Shown here: positions 15,818 through 22,397 of the stretch, in pieces
How positions within the stretch are numbered: position 1 is the first letter of the stretch
Layout: each line of letters begins with the position of its first letter
From: Jeotgalibacillus marinus
Lineage (GTDB): Bacteria; Bacillota; Bacilli; Bacillales; Jeotgalibacillaceae
Assembly: GCF_040801915.1 (NCBI RefSeq)
Contig: NZ_JBFMIA010000029.1
Location: 1 to 22,397, forward strand
Direction of reading: 5' to 3'
Length of the DNA: 22,397 nt
Notes under the pieces: generated by a model
Databases searched by the model: none
What the model was told of the DNA's origin: nothing
Seen by the model: only the letters and a program-made list of their open reading frames with translations
Made by a program: the position numbers and the translations under genes

Positions 15818-17179
15818 TTGTCTATAAAAGAAAAAAATGCACCTTCAATGTTGTCACCACCTTGTAAATCTACAAGTTTAAGCAATTACTTATGGGATGA
15901 TCATCCAGATGAAGAGAAGTGGGCTGATTGTGTCCATTGTGGTATGTGTTTAGAATCGTGTCCAACTTATCTCGAAACTGGGCAGGAGCAGCATTCTCCC
16001 CGTGGACGTGTCCATTTAATTAAATCTGTTGCGGAAGGAAAGATCGAAGTCAATGAACAATTCATGGATCCCGTTTTCCAGTGTCTGGACTGCCGTGCGT
16101 GTACGACAGCTTGTCCCGCAGATGTTGATGTCGGGGGCTTGATTGAAGAAGCACGAGGGCAAGTTCGACAAGCCCTGCCTTTGAAAGGATGGAAAGGGGC
16201 AGTCAGTCATTTTTTCCTAAGAGATTTATTTCCACATCAAAACCGATTGAATGCAGTTGGTGGACTTCTGCAATTTTACCAAAAGAGTGGACTTCAAAAA
16301 GTAGTTCGTAAATCAGGCGCACTTCGTGTTATGCCTAATCACTTGGTTGATATGGAATCGATCATGCCAGAAGTAAAGCAGTCCGTACAAAAAAAATACA
16401 AGGACGTGGATATCATCCCTGCAAAAGGGATACCAAAAGCCAGAGTTGCTATGCTCACAGGTTGTATCATGGATGTGATGTTCAGCGACATCAACGAATC
16501 TACTATTAATGTGTTGACACATAACGATAATGAAGTAGTCATTCCGAAGAATCAAACATGTTGTGGTGCCCTTCATGTACATGCGGGGGACCGTGAAACA
16601 GGGAAAAAGCTTGCAAAAAAAAATATCGAGGCTTTTCAAGATGCTGACAAAGTTGTGGTCAATGCCGCAGGGTGTGGGTGTGCGTTAAAAGAATATCCCG
16701 AATTACTAAGAAATGAGCCTGGCTGGGTAGAAAAAGCGGTGGAATTCTCAGATAAAATAGAAGATATTTCTAAATACTTGTATAACACCGGCTATGAAAA
16801 GCCTAAAAGTACCATGAATAAACGGATCACCTATCACGACGCCTGTCATTTAGCCCACGGTCAGTCAGTACGACATGAACCACGTCAGCTTTTAAAAGAT
16901 ATTCCTGGAGTGGAATATGTTGAAATGACAAATGCTGACACTTGTTGTGGCAGTGCGGGGATCTATAATATCACCAACCCTGAAATGGCAGGTGCCGTCT
17001 TAGAAAGAAAAATGGAAAATGTTCCAGATGATATAGAAGCGATCTCAATGGGCAATCCCGGGTGTATGCTTCAAATGGCCATGGGTGTACAGAAATACGG
17101 TAGAAAAGAAGCAATTGTACACACTGTCCAGTTACTAGATTGGGCTTATCAAAAAGATAGAAATGAAGCCAATAGATAA
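15818..17179 (+). CDS. glcF: GlcF-like iron-sulfur subunit of glycolate oxidase
   Basis: The 453-aa electron-transfer subunit of GlcDEF. Two ferredoxin-type 4Fe-4S motifs are clear: CVHCGMCLESCPTYLE (residues about 39-54) and CLDCRACTTACPADVD (about 90-105). The C-terminal half has two CCG domains: the first with GCIMDVMFSDI and QTCCGALHVHAGD, the second with YHDACHLAHGQ and DTCCGSAGIYNI. The start is TTG 15818, with AGGGGGGAT about seven bases upstream and only one base after the glcE stop. The protein likely passes electrons from the flavoproteins to the quinone pool at the membrane. A lactate-utilisation protein of the LutA/LutB type is less likely, given the GlcE and GlcD partners. Confidence 0.93.
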   Translation: MSIKEKNAPSMLSPPCKSTSLSNYLWDDHPDEEKWADCVHCGMCLESCPTYLETGQEQHSPRGRVHLIKSVAEGKIEVNEQFMDPVFQCLDCRACTTACPADVDVGGLIEEARGQVRQALPLKGWKGAVSHFFLRDLFPHQNRLNAVGGLLQFYQKSGLQKVVRKSGALRVMPNHLVDMESIMPEVKQSVQKKYKDVDIIPAKGIPKARVAMLTGCIMDVMFSDINESTINVLTHNDNEVVIPKNQTCCGALHVHAGDRETGKKLAKKNIEAFQDADKVVVNAAGCGCALKEYPELLRNEPGWVEKAVEFSDKIEDISKYLYNTGYEKPKSTMNKRITYHDACHLAHGQSVRHEPRQLLKDIPGVEYVEMTNADTCCGSAGIYNITNPEMAGAVLERKMENVPDDIEAISMGNPGCMLQMAMGVQKYGRKEAIVHTVQLLDWAYQKDRNEANR

Positions 17180-17212
17180 GGTGAAAGAAAAGCATCAACT
17201 CAAAAGGAGTGA

Positions 17213-18685
17213 ATGCAATTGTTTTTAGCCAAAAAGAAGAAAAAACAATATGACAATCAGCACCATAACGCGCTAGCAAAGATCGTAGGTCCTAAGGCCA
17301 TCCTTTTTGAAAAGGAAGATTTATTATCCTATGACTGTGATGGATTTACCATTCATAAATCTCTACCGATGGCAGTCGTATTTCCACATAACACAGGAGA
17401 AGTAGCAGACATAGTGAAGTATTGTTGCGCGAACAAAGTCCCCTTCCTAGCTCGTGGGGCTGGAACAGGACTCAGTGGAGGGGCAATCCCACTTAATGGC
17501 GAAGTGATCATAAGTTTAGTAAAAATGAAAAATTTATTGAGTATCGATTTTGAAAACCGTCAGGCAGTTGTCCAACCGGGTTTTGTCAATCTGAAATTAA
17601 CAAACTCGATTTCGAACAAGGGTTATTATTATGCTCCGGACCCCTCAAGCCAATATGTTTGTACGATCGGGGGAAATGTTGCTGAAAATGCTGGGGGAGC
17701 ACATTGTTTAAAATACGGTGTAACAACAAACCATATTCTAGGTCTTGAAGTCGTTTTACCAAACGGAGAAATTATTGAAATCAGTGAAAATGGTATTCCT
17801 GACATCCCAGGTTATGACTTGATGGGGCTGTTGACTGGTTCTGAAGGAACACTTGGTATCGTTACGAAAATCACAGTCCGTATTTTGAAAAGTCCAGAAG
17901 GGAAGCAAACGGTCCTTGCCTACTTCGATAAAGTAGAGGACGGCAGCCATGCTGTTTCGGATATTATATCGGCTGGAATTGTTCCAGCGGCACTTGAAAT
18001 GATGGACAAAACAGCGATTGAAGGAGTAGAAGCTGGAGCTTATCCAGTAGGGCATCCAGATGATATAGAAGCGTTGTTGCTGATTGAAGTTGATGGAATT
18101 ATAGCAGGGATCGATGAGCAAATTGAGGAAATTTTAAAGGTCTGCAGAGAAAGAAACGTGAGAGAAGTAAAAGTTGCTCACAATGAAGAAGAAAGAGGTA
18201 GATGGTGGGCGAACCGAAAAACGGGTTTTGGAGCGATGGGGGCCATCTCACCAGACTATTTGGTTCAGGACGGGGTCATTCCACGTAGTCAACTTCCGCA
18301 AGTGCTTCATCGTATTTCTGAAATTAGTAAGGACTCAGGTTTAAGGATAGCGAACATTTTTCATGCAGGGGATGGAAACCTTCATCCACTCATTTTATTC
18401 GATTCTAGGGTACCAGGAGAAACAGAAAAAGCGCTAGAGGTCGGAACAGCTTGTTTAAAAGCGTGTGCTGACGTCGGAGGAACGATCACAGGAGAGCACG
18501 GTGTAGGAATTGAGAAGAAAGAGGAAATGCGTTTTATCTTTACAGAAGAAGAATTGGACGCACAAACGCAAATCCGCGAAGTATTCAATCCAATGGACTT
18601 ACTTAACCGTGGAAAACTATTTCCGACACCGAGCCGTTGTATGGATGTGAGAAAAATTGTAAACGACACGATTGCAACAAATTAA
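17213..18685 (+). CDS. glcD: GlcD-like FAD-linked glycolate oxidase subunit
   Basis: A 490-aa flavoprotein of the FAD_binding_4 plus FAD-oxidase C family, the catalytic subunit that oxidises glycolate (or D-lactate) to the 2-oxo acid. The flavin loop ARGAGTGLSGGAIP, GGNVAENAGGAHCLKYGVT, IPGYDLMGLLTGSEGTLGIVTKITVRI, the substrate-side HAGDGNLHPLI and GGTITGEHGVGIEKKEEM blocks are all present. AAAGGAG (17203-17209) is three bases before ATG 17213 and nine before an in-frame TTG at 17219, so the shorter start is possible. It lies 33 bp after glcF in the glcE-glcF-glcD order. The alternative identity D-lactate dehydrogenase cannot be excluded, but adjacent malate synthase G favours glycolate. Confidence 0.93.
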   Translation: MQLFLAKKKKKQYDNQHHNALAKIVGPKAILFEKEDLLSYDCDGFTIHKSLPMAVVFPHNTGEVADIVKYCCANKVPFLARGAGTGLSGGAIPLNGEVIISLVKMKNLLSIDFENRQAVVQPGFVNLKLTNSISNKGYYYAPDPSSQYVCTIGGNVAENAGGAHCLKYGVTTNHILGLEVVLPNGEIIEISENGIPDIPGYDLMGLLTGSEGTLGIVTKITVRILKSPEGKQTVLAYFDKVEDGSHAVSDIISAGIVPAALEMMDKTAIEGVEAGAYPVGHPDDIEALLLIEVDGIIAGIDEQIEEILKVCRERNVREVKVAHNEEERGRWWANRKTGFGAMGAISPDYLVQDGVIPRSQLPQVLHRISEISKDSGLRIANIFHAGDGNLHPLILFDSRVPGETEKALEVGTACLKACADVGGTITGEHGVGIEKKEEMRFIFTEEELDAQTQIREVFNPMDLLNRGKLFPTPSRCMDVRKIVNDTIATN

Positions 18686-18785
18686 TTGGAGAAATGGTAG
18701 AAGAGGTTAAGGTTCATCTATCAAGGTTTATCAATGAATCATTAATATAATTTTGACAATATATTTTCAGATAGGAGAGAGGAAT

Positions 18786-19562
18786 ATGAAGTTTGCTAGA
18801 TTTAAATACGACAATGAAGTTCATTCGGGTGTAGTAACTGTTGATGGAGTCAAAGTGTTAAGAGGAGATATATTCAGAGATTGGGAGTATACAGGAACTG
18901 TGTTACAACTTGAACAATTGGAATTATTGGCTCCAATAGTGCCCAATAACATAATAGGTATCGGGGCTAATTATGTTAGTAAGAAGGATGAACTTCCTGA
19001 TCGTTTGCCAGAGATACCTGTATTCTTTTTTAAACCAGCTTCTTCTATTATCGGCCCAGGTGAAAATATCATTATTCCAGACTCCGTTAATGAAGTTAAA
19101 TTTGAATCAGAGTTAGCAGTCGTAATAGGGAAAGAAACAAAAAATATTTCAACGGAGAATGTACTTGATCATATTTTTGGATACACGATTGGGAATGACG
19201 TTACAGCCCCGCAATTTTTCCATAGCCATGGCCACTGGACAGTAGGAAAATCTTTTGACACCTTTACGCCGCTCGGTCCATTCATTGAAACAGCATTAGA
19301 TCCAGACGAAGTTTATGTGAAAGCAGAGGTCAACGGAGAAGAAAAACAAAACAGCCCCACAGATCTTATGATTGTACCATTGAAAAATATGATTTCTTAC
19401 TTATCTAGTGTGATGACACTTCAACCTGGAGACGTCATTTTGACAGGGAGTCCTGTAGGTGCCGATTTTGTAAAAGATAAAGATACTGTGGAATGTAAAA
19501 TTGACGAGATAGGTACGTTAAAAAATACGACAGTTAAAACCTCTGTTTCAATAGGTTCCTAG
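18786..19562 (+). CDS. Fumarylacetoacetate hydrolase family protein
   Basis: A 258-aa enzyme of the FAH superfamily (acylpyruvases, 2-hydroxyhepta-2,4-diene-1,7-dioate isomerases, oxaloacetate decarboxylases). Typical blocks are IGANY near residue 60, VFFFKPASSIIGPGENIIIP, the metal-binding FESELAVVIGKE with its E-x-E, GYTIGNDVTA, KSFDTFTPLGP and LQPGDVILTGSPVG. ATG 18786 follows GGAGAGAGG; an earlier in-frame codon at 18753 has no site. TATAAT at 18746-18751 could be a -10 box, giving it its own promoter. No aromatic degradation genes are near. Its place in a glycolate cluster suggests a role on a keto acid such as oxaloacetate formed downstream of malate, but the substrate is not known. Confidence 0.9.
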   Translation: MKFARFKYDNEVHSGVVTVDGVKVLRGDIFRDWEYTGTVLQLEQLELLAPIVPNNIIGIGANYVSKKDELPDRLPEIPVFFFKPASSIIGPGENIIIPDSVNEVKFESELAVVIGKETKNISTENVLDHIFGYTIGNDVTAPQFFHSHGHWTVGKSFDTFTPLGPFIETALDPDEVYVKAEVNGEEKQNSPTDLMIVPLKNMISYLSSVMTLQPGDVILTGSPVGADFVKDKDTVECKIDEIGTLKNTTVKTSVSIGS

Positions 19563-19682
19563 TCTTAAAGGTCCTCAGAACACTATTCATTAGACTGTAG
19601 TTTTAGTCCGAATAAAGCTTTCGATGACAAACGCCCATCCTACATAATTGGCACGAATTCAACATGAAATATAGGGTCATTT

Positions 19683-19715
19683 AGTTATTATGTCAGTCGC
19701 ATAACTTAGTTTTTT
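19683..19715 (+). terminator. Possible terminator or dyad after the FAH gene
   Basis: AGTTAT (19683-19688) and ATAACT (19701-19706) form a perfect 6-bp dyad with a 12-base centre, followed after three bases by T6 (19710-19715). It may terminate the FAH transcript. Its GCATAA core also resembles the dyad upstream of glcB, so it could instead be an operator for the next gene. The rest of the gap 19563-19730 shows nothing recognisable. Confidence 0.35.
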
Positions 19716-19747
19716 ACCGTTCGATCCGACAGGAGGGAGGATCAAAT

Positions 19748-19852
19748 TTGGAAAACTTAACGCTTTTCCTGCCAATAATTGTTTGGCTAGTAATTTTAGT
19801 AGGAGTTGTTTTACTTATAGTAAATATAATAAAAAAATCTAATAAAAAGTGA
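19748..19852 (+). CDS. 34-residue single-span membrane protein
   Basis: A short open frame of 34 codons starts at TTG 19748 and stops at TGA 19850-19852. It is preceded by an excellent AGGAGGGAGG site (19731-19740) at proper spacing. The product has a short MENLT start, an uninterrupted hydrophobic stretch of about 20 residues with a single proline and tryptophan near its beginning (about residues 6-28), and ends in a KKSNKK cluster, which predicts one membrane helix with a cytoplasmic C terminus. I do not recognise a family. It lies 278 bp before the permease gene on the same strand, so an accessory role for that transporter is a guess. Automatic gene callers would usually skip it. Confidence 0.65.
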   Translation: MENLTLFLPIIVWLVILVGVVLLIVNIIKKSNKK

Positions 19853-19913
19853 TTAAGATTTATGTTTTGCCCCTCAACGTGGTGTATTGTTTCGAAATAG
19901 TGTTTTTTCTTCA

Positions 19914-19951
19914 ACTTCGGAAATCCTTTCATAGAAGGATCTATCCGAAGT
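19914..19951. repeat. Nested palindrome between the small ORF and the permease
   Basis: ACTTCGGA (19914-19921) pairs with TCCGAAGT (19944-19951), and inside it ATCCTT (19923-19928) pairs with AAGGAT (19935-19940) around loop TCATAG. There is no T tract on the correct side in either direction, so it is not an obvious terminator. It sits in a 278-bp gap (19853-20130) without a gene; the form would suit a repetitive extragenic element or an mRNA processing structure. Confidence 0.5.
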
Positions 19952-20130
19952 AGCCAAAACTTCCGCCTGAGCGCATAGCTCATGCCTTCAGCATTCCTTC
20001 CTTACAAATGAACGTGCGTGGCTTTTCACTAACTCTAAAGAAAATTGTTTTTTGTCGTAAAACAGAAACGAAGGTGGTTTTAAAAATTTCTTAGTAGTGT
20101 CAAACGAAATTATACATTGGAGGATTGATG

Positions 20131-21921
20131 ATGAGCACAGGAGTATTAGCGTTATTATCACTATTACCGATTGCTGCTGTTGGTATTTTCCTTGTAGGGC
20201 TTAGATGGCCAGCAAGCAAGGCGATGCCGATTTCATACATCGTTGTCATTGTGTTGGCATTGTTTGTTTGGAAAGTTCCTGGAGCCACAGTTGCTGCTGC
20301 CTCTGTCAATGGATTGGTTGTCGCTGGTACACTTCTTTATATCATCTTTGGTGCGATCCTGTTATTAAATACATTACAAGAAAGTGGTGCGATTAAAACC
20401 ATTCGAGAAGGGTTTATCGGTATATCCCCAGATAGACGTATTCAGGTCATTATCATTGCATGGCTATTTGGTTCTTTTATTGAAGGATCGGCTGGCTTTG
20501 GTACACCTGCCGCTGTTGCTGTGCCGCTTCTTGTTGGATTGGGATTTCCGGCAATGGCTGCAGTAGTAGCTGGAATGGTCATACAAAGTACACCGGTATC
20601 TTTTGGTGCTGTGGGTACTCCAATTATAGTAGGTGTTCAGACAGGTCTAGCTGCTGATTTAAGTATTACGGATAACTTTCTATCTCTAGTTACCCTTGTT
20701 GGTGGGAGAGTTGCCATCCTCCATGCGATTGCCGGTACGCTTATTCCTTTATTTGTTGTCGCCATCATGACCAGGTTTTTTGGTAAAAACAAATCCTTTA
20801 GTGAAGGGATACAAGTATGGAAATTTGCTTTATTTGCCGCTTTTGCAATGACGATTCCTTATGTACTTGTTGCTAATTTATTAGGTCCAGAATTTCCTTC
20901 CATGATAGGTGGTTTAGTGGGACTAATCATTGTGGTATCAGCAGCTAAAAGGGGGTTTCTAATGCCTCCGAAAGAAGAGTGTTGGGATTTTGAGGAGAAG
21001 TCCAAATGGGACCCTGAATGGACAGGTCAAATTGAAATTAAAGACATCGCCCATAAAAGTGGAAAGATGTCCATGGTCCGTGCATGGACGCCATATATTT
21101 TAATAGGGATCTTTTTAGTTGCAACAAGGTTAGAAACGCTACCATTTCTAGAATGGGTACAGTCGTGGACTGTATCTATTACCAATATATTCGGAACGGA
21201 CATTAGTGCTAGTTTCCAGCCTCTTTTTTTACCTGGAACTATTTTTATTCTTGTGTCTCTCATCACTTTTGTCATTCATCAAATGGATAAGGGGGCATAT
21301 AAAAGAGCATGGGCTCAGTCTGGAAAGACGATCATTGCAGCATCAACTGCTCTTGTCTTTACAGTTCCTATGGTTCAGGTGTTTCTCAATTCTGATGGGG
21401 GAGCAGCTGGATATGAACAAATGCCGATTGTATTAGCAAACGGAGTTGCGGCAATATCAGGTGAACTTTGGCCGTTATTTGCTCCTTTTATCGGGGGGAT
21501 GGGAGCCTTTATAGCAGGTAGTAACACGATAAGTAATATGATGTTCTCCTTGTTTCAATACGAGGTTGGTTCACAGATAGGTGTAGATTCATTATGGATG
21601 GTTTCTCTACAGGCAGTCGGTGGAGCAGCTGGAAACATGATTTGTGTGCATAACGTAGTTGCTGCTTCAGCAGTGGTAGGCTTAGTTGGTAAAGAAGGGA
21701 ATATAATCAGAAAAACCCTTATACCATTCTTTTACTACACTACTTTTGCTGGTGCTCTGGGATATTCGATTGTTTGGACATCGGAAAAAGGCATGCTAAA
21801 CATTGGAATGATTATTGTTGCTATTATTAGTTCGGTTGCGATTTATATTATCGCTTCAAACAAGAATCGACTCCCAGTGATCCCGAATACCTATGAACGA
21901 ACGTTTAAATCAGCGAAGTAA
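20131..21921 (+). CDS. LldP/GlcA-family lactate or glycolate permease
   Basis: A 596-aa polytopic membrane protein (roughly 14 hydrophobic segments) of the lactate permease family (LctP, TC 2.A.14), which takes up lactate and glycolate with protons. Characteristic blocks are WKVPGATVAAASVNGLVVAGTLLYIIFGA, SFIEGSAGFGTPAAVAVPLLVGLGFPAMAA, TPVSFGAVGTPIIVG, FIGGMGAFIAGSNTISNMMFSLFQ and QAVGGAAGNMICVHNVVAASAVVGL. Three start codons are in frame (TTG 20125, ATG 20128, ATG 20131); GGAGG at 20119-20123 is best spaced for 20131. The glcDEF and glcB neighbours argue for glycolate import, as with GlcA of E. coli, whereas the family as a whole also moves L- and D-lactate. Confidence 0.94.
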   Translation: MSTGVLALLSLLPIAAVGIFLVGLRWPASKAMPISYIVVIVLALFVWKVPGATVAAASVNGLVVAGTLLYIIFGAILLLNTLQESGAIKTIREGFIGISPDRRIQVIIIAWLFGSFIEGSAGFGTPAAVAVPLLVGLGFPAMAAVVAGMVIQSTPVSFGAVGTPIIVGVQTGLAADLSITDNFLSLVTLVGGRVAILHAIAGTLIPLFVVAIMTRFFGKNKSFSEGIQVWKFALFAAFAMTIPYVLVANLLGPEFPSMIGGLVGLIIVVSAAKRGFLMPPKEECWDFEEKSKWDPEWTGQIEIKDIAHKSGKMSMVRAWTPYILIGIFLVATRLETLPFLEWVQSWTVSITNIFGTDISASFQPLFLPGTIFILVSLITFVIHQMDKGAYKRAWAQSGKTIIAASTALVFTVPMVQVFLNSDGGAAGYEQMPIVLANGVAAISGELWPLFAPFIGGMGAFIAGSNTISNMMFSLFQYEVGSQIGVDSLWMVSLQAVGGAAGNMICVHNVVAASAVVGLVGKEGNIIRKTLIPFFYYTTFAGALGYSIVWTSEKGMLNIGMIIVAIISSVAIYIIASNKNRLPVIPNTYERTFKSAK

Positions 21922-21960
21922 GGACTTTACAAGTGTGGCTTCTTAAAATAAATCAAGCAA

Positions 21961-22060
21961 AAGCACCTTCTGATGTTGGTTTGGAATAAAGTTTGATTGT
22001 TCCAGAAACGTTGATTTAAAAGAAGGAAAAAGAACTCGTTTTAAATCAAAATGGGTGCTT
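21961..22060 (+). other. Predicted branched RNA structure downstream of the permease
   Basis: Outer arms AAGCACC (21961-21967) and GGTGCTT (22054-22060) enclose two further hairpins: TGGAATAA/TTGTTCCA (21982-22004, one G-U pair) and an 11-bp perfect stem TTGATTTAAAA (22011-22021) with TTTTAAATCAA (22039-22049). The layout is a three-way junction followed by CTCTTT. It could be the 3' end and terminator of the permease mRNA or a small non-coding element. No gene is visible from 21922 to the IS end at 22346. Confidence 0.4.
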
Positions 22061-22154
22061 CTCTTTAAATTGATCGCTTAATTTTCATAAAAAAGTTTGA
22101 TCATTTCTGTGATTCTCTATCCCACCTTTTTGATAACCATATCCAAAAGGTAAA

Positions 22155-22194
22155 AACGTCGCATCTGTTTTGTAAACATCGCATCTTTTTTATA
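22155..22194. repeat. Two tandem 20-bp repeats, third degenerate
   Basis: AACGTCGCATCTGTTTTGTA (22155-22174) is followed immediately by AACATCGCATCTTTTTTATA (22175-22194), identical at 17 of 20 positions. A third unit starting AGCATCG (22195) agrees only at its beginning. The function is unknown; the repeats lie between the permease and an IS element. Confidence 0.6.
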
Positions 22195-22345
22195 AGCATC
22201 GTGACTTTATTTCCAATCTACAAATGGTCGATGCTCATGCAGGATCTCAAGTTCTAAATGGATTCTATGTAACTGAAATCGGAATAACGTTCACAGAGGT
22301 TAAATAATCAAATTCATAGCAAAGGCCGCCTTGTATACTAGCTAC

Positions 22346-22397
22346 TGAAGTGACCCCAAAAAGTTAGACAGGTTATATCATTAGGCAACTTGTTGGG
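22346..22397 (-). mobile_element. IS3-family insertion sequence, terminal part
   Basis: Starting at about 22346, the sequence TGAAGTGACCCC and then AAAAAGTTAGACA has the form of the terminal inverted repeat of IS3-family (IS150-like) elements. The element continues past the window end. Its other end and any target duplication cannot be seen. Confidence 0.7.
22381..22397 (-). CDS. IS3-family transposase, last codons only
   Basis: On the minus strand the last bases before the terminal repeat read CAA CAA GTT GCC TAA, i.e. a QQVA C terminus with the stop at 22381-22383. IS3-family OrfB transposases commonly end this way shortly before the right terminal repeat. Only 17 bases are in the window, so the frame assignment depends on the inverted-repeat match. 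Confidence 0.45.

Noticed and set aside
19648..19664. Sigma-54 -24 element TTGGCACGAA
   Set aside because: The -24 half is perfect, but the -12 half reads CAACA instead of TTGCW, and no enhancer-binding activator is encoded in the window.
19714..19983. 89-codon leftward frame overlapping the small membrane ORF
   Set aside because: No binding site, it runs through the nested palindrome, and it lies antisense to the better supported 34-codon gene.
22182..22310. About 40 open codons ending in a TAA near 22310
   Set aside because: The reading looks protein-like in its last part, but there is no start with a binding site, it begins inside the tandem repeats and no family is recognisable.

Overview
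The window looks like chromosome of a low-to-moderate-GC Firmicute of the Bacillaceae, possibly an alkaliphile or halophile relative of Bacillus. This rests on AGGAGG-type ribosome binding sites with frequent TTG and GTG starts, a CIRCE-controlled groES-groEL operon, and a gene order close to the B. subtilis gcp-ydiF-rex-tatAy-tatCy-ydiK-ydiL-groES-groEL region. No species can be named from the sequence alone.

Left half (1-10485), conserved core. The 3' half of a tRNA-Asp gene and its terminator come first. A tightly overlapping tsaE-tsaB-rimI-tsaD operon follows, covering t6A tRNA modification and ribosomal protein acetylation, and ends in a strong terminator. A 380-bp gene-free gap then carries a cluster of DnaA boxes: five exact matches in one orientation and one near match. 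Next are a convergent ABC-F gene (ydiF-like), then rex, tatA and tatC, a bidirectional terminator, and a leftward ydiL-ydiK pair (CPBP membrane protease plus small membrane protein). The core ends with promoter-CIRCE-groES-groEL. Compared with B. subtilis as I remember it, thiL before tsaE and moaC before rex are absent.

Right half (10486-22397), accessory region. Directly after groEL lies a frameshifted, 5'-truncated tyrosine recombinase remnant, which marks an old integration next to groEL. Then comes a glycolate/glyoxylate utilisation module. A leftward LysR regulator diverges from malate synthase G (glcB). A separate unit carries glcE-, glcF- and glcD-like genes (FAD, Fe-S and FAD subunits of glycolate oxidase), followed by a fumarylacetoacetate-hydrolase-family gene. 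Next is a 34-residue single-span membrane protein gene and finally a LldP/GlcA-family permease. The logic is import of glycolate or lactate, oxidation to glyoxylate, and condensation with acetyl-CoA to malate. The last 470 bp hold a potentially structured RNA region, two 20-bp tandem repeats and the end of an IS3-family insertion sequence that runs off the window.

The items most worth a second look are the tsaD-ydiF DnaA-box cluster, the small membrane protein gene before the permease, and the mobile-element scars that bracket the glycolate module.
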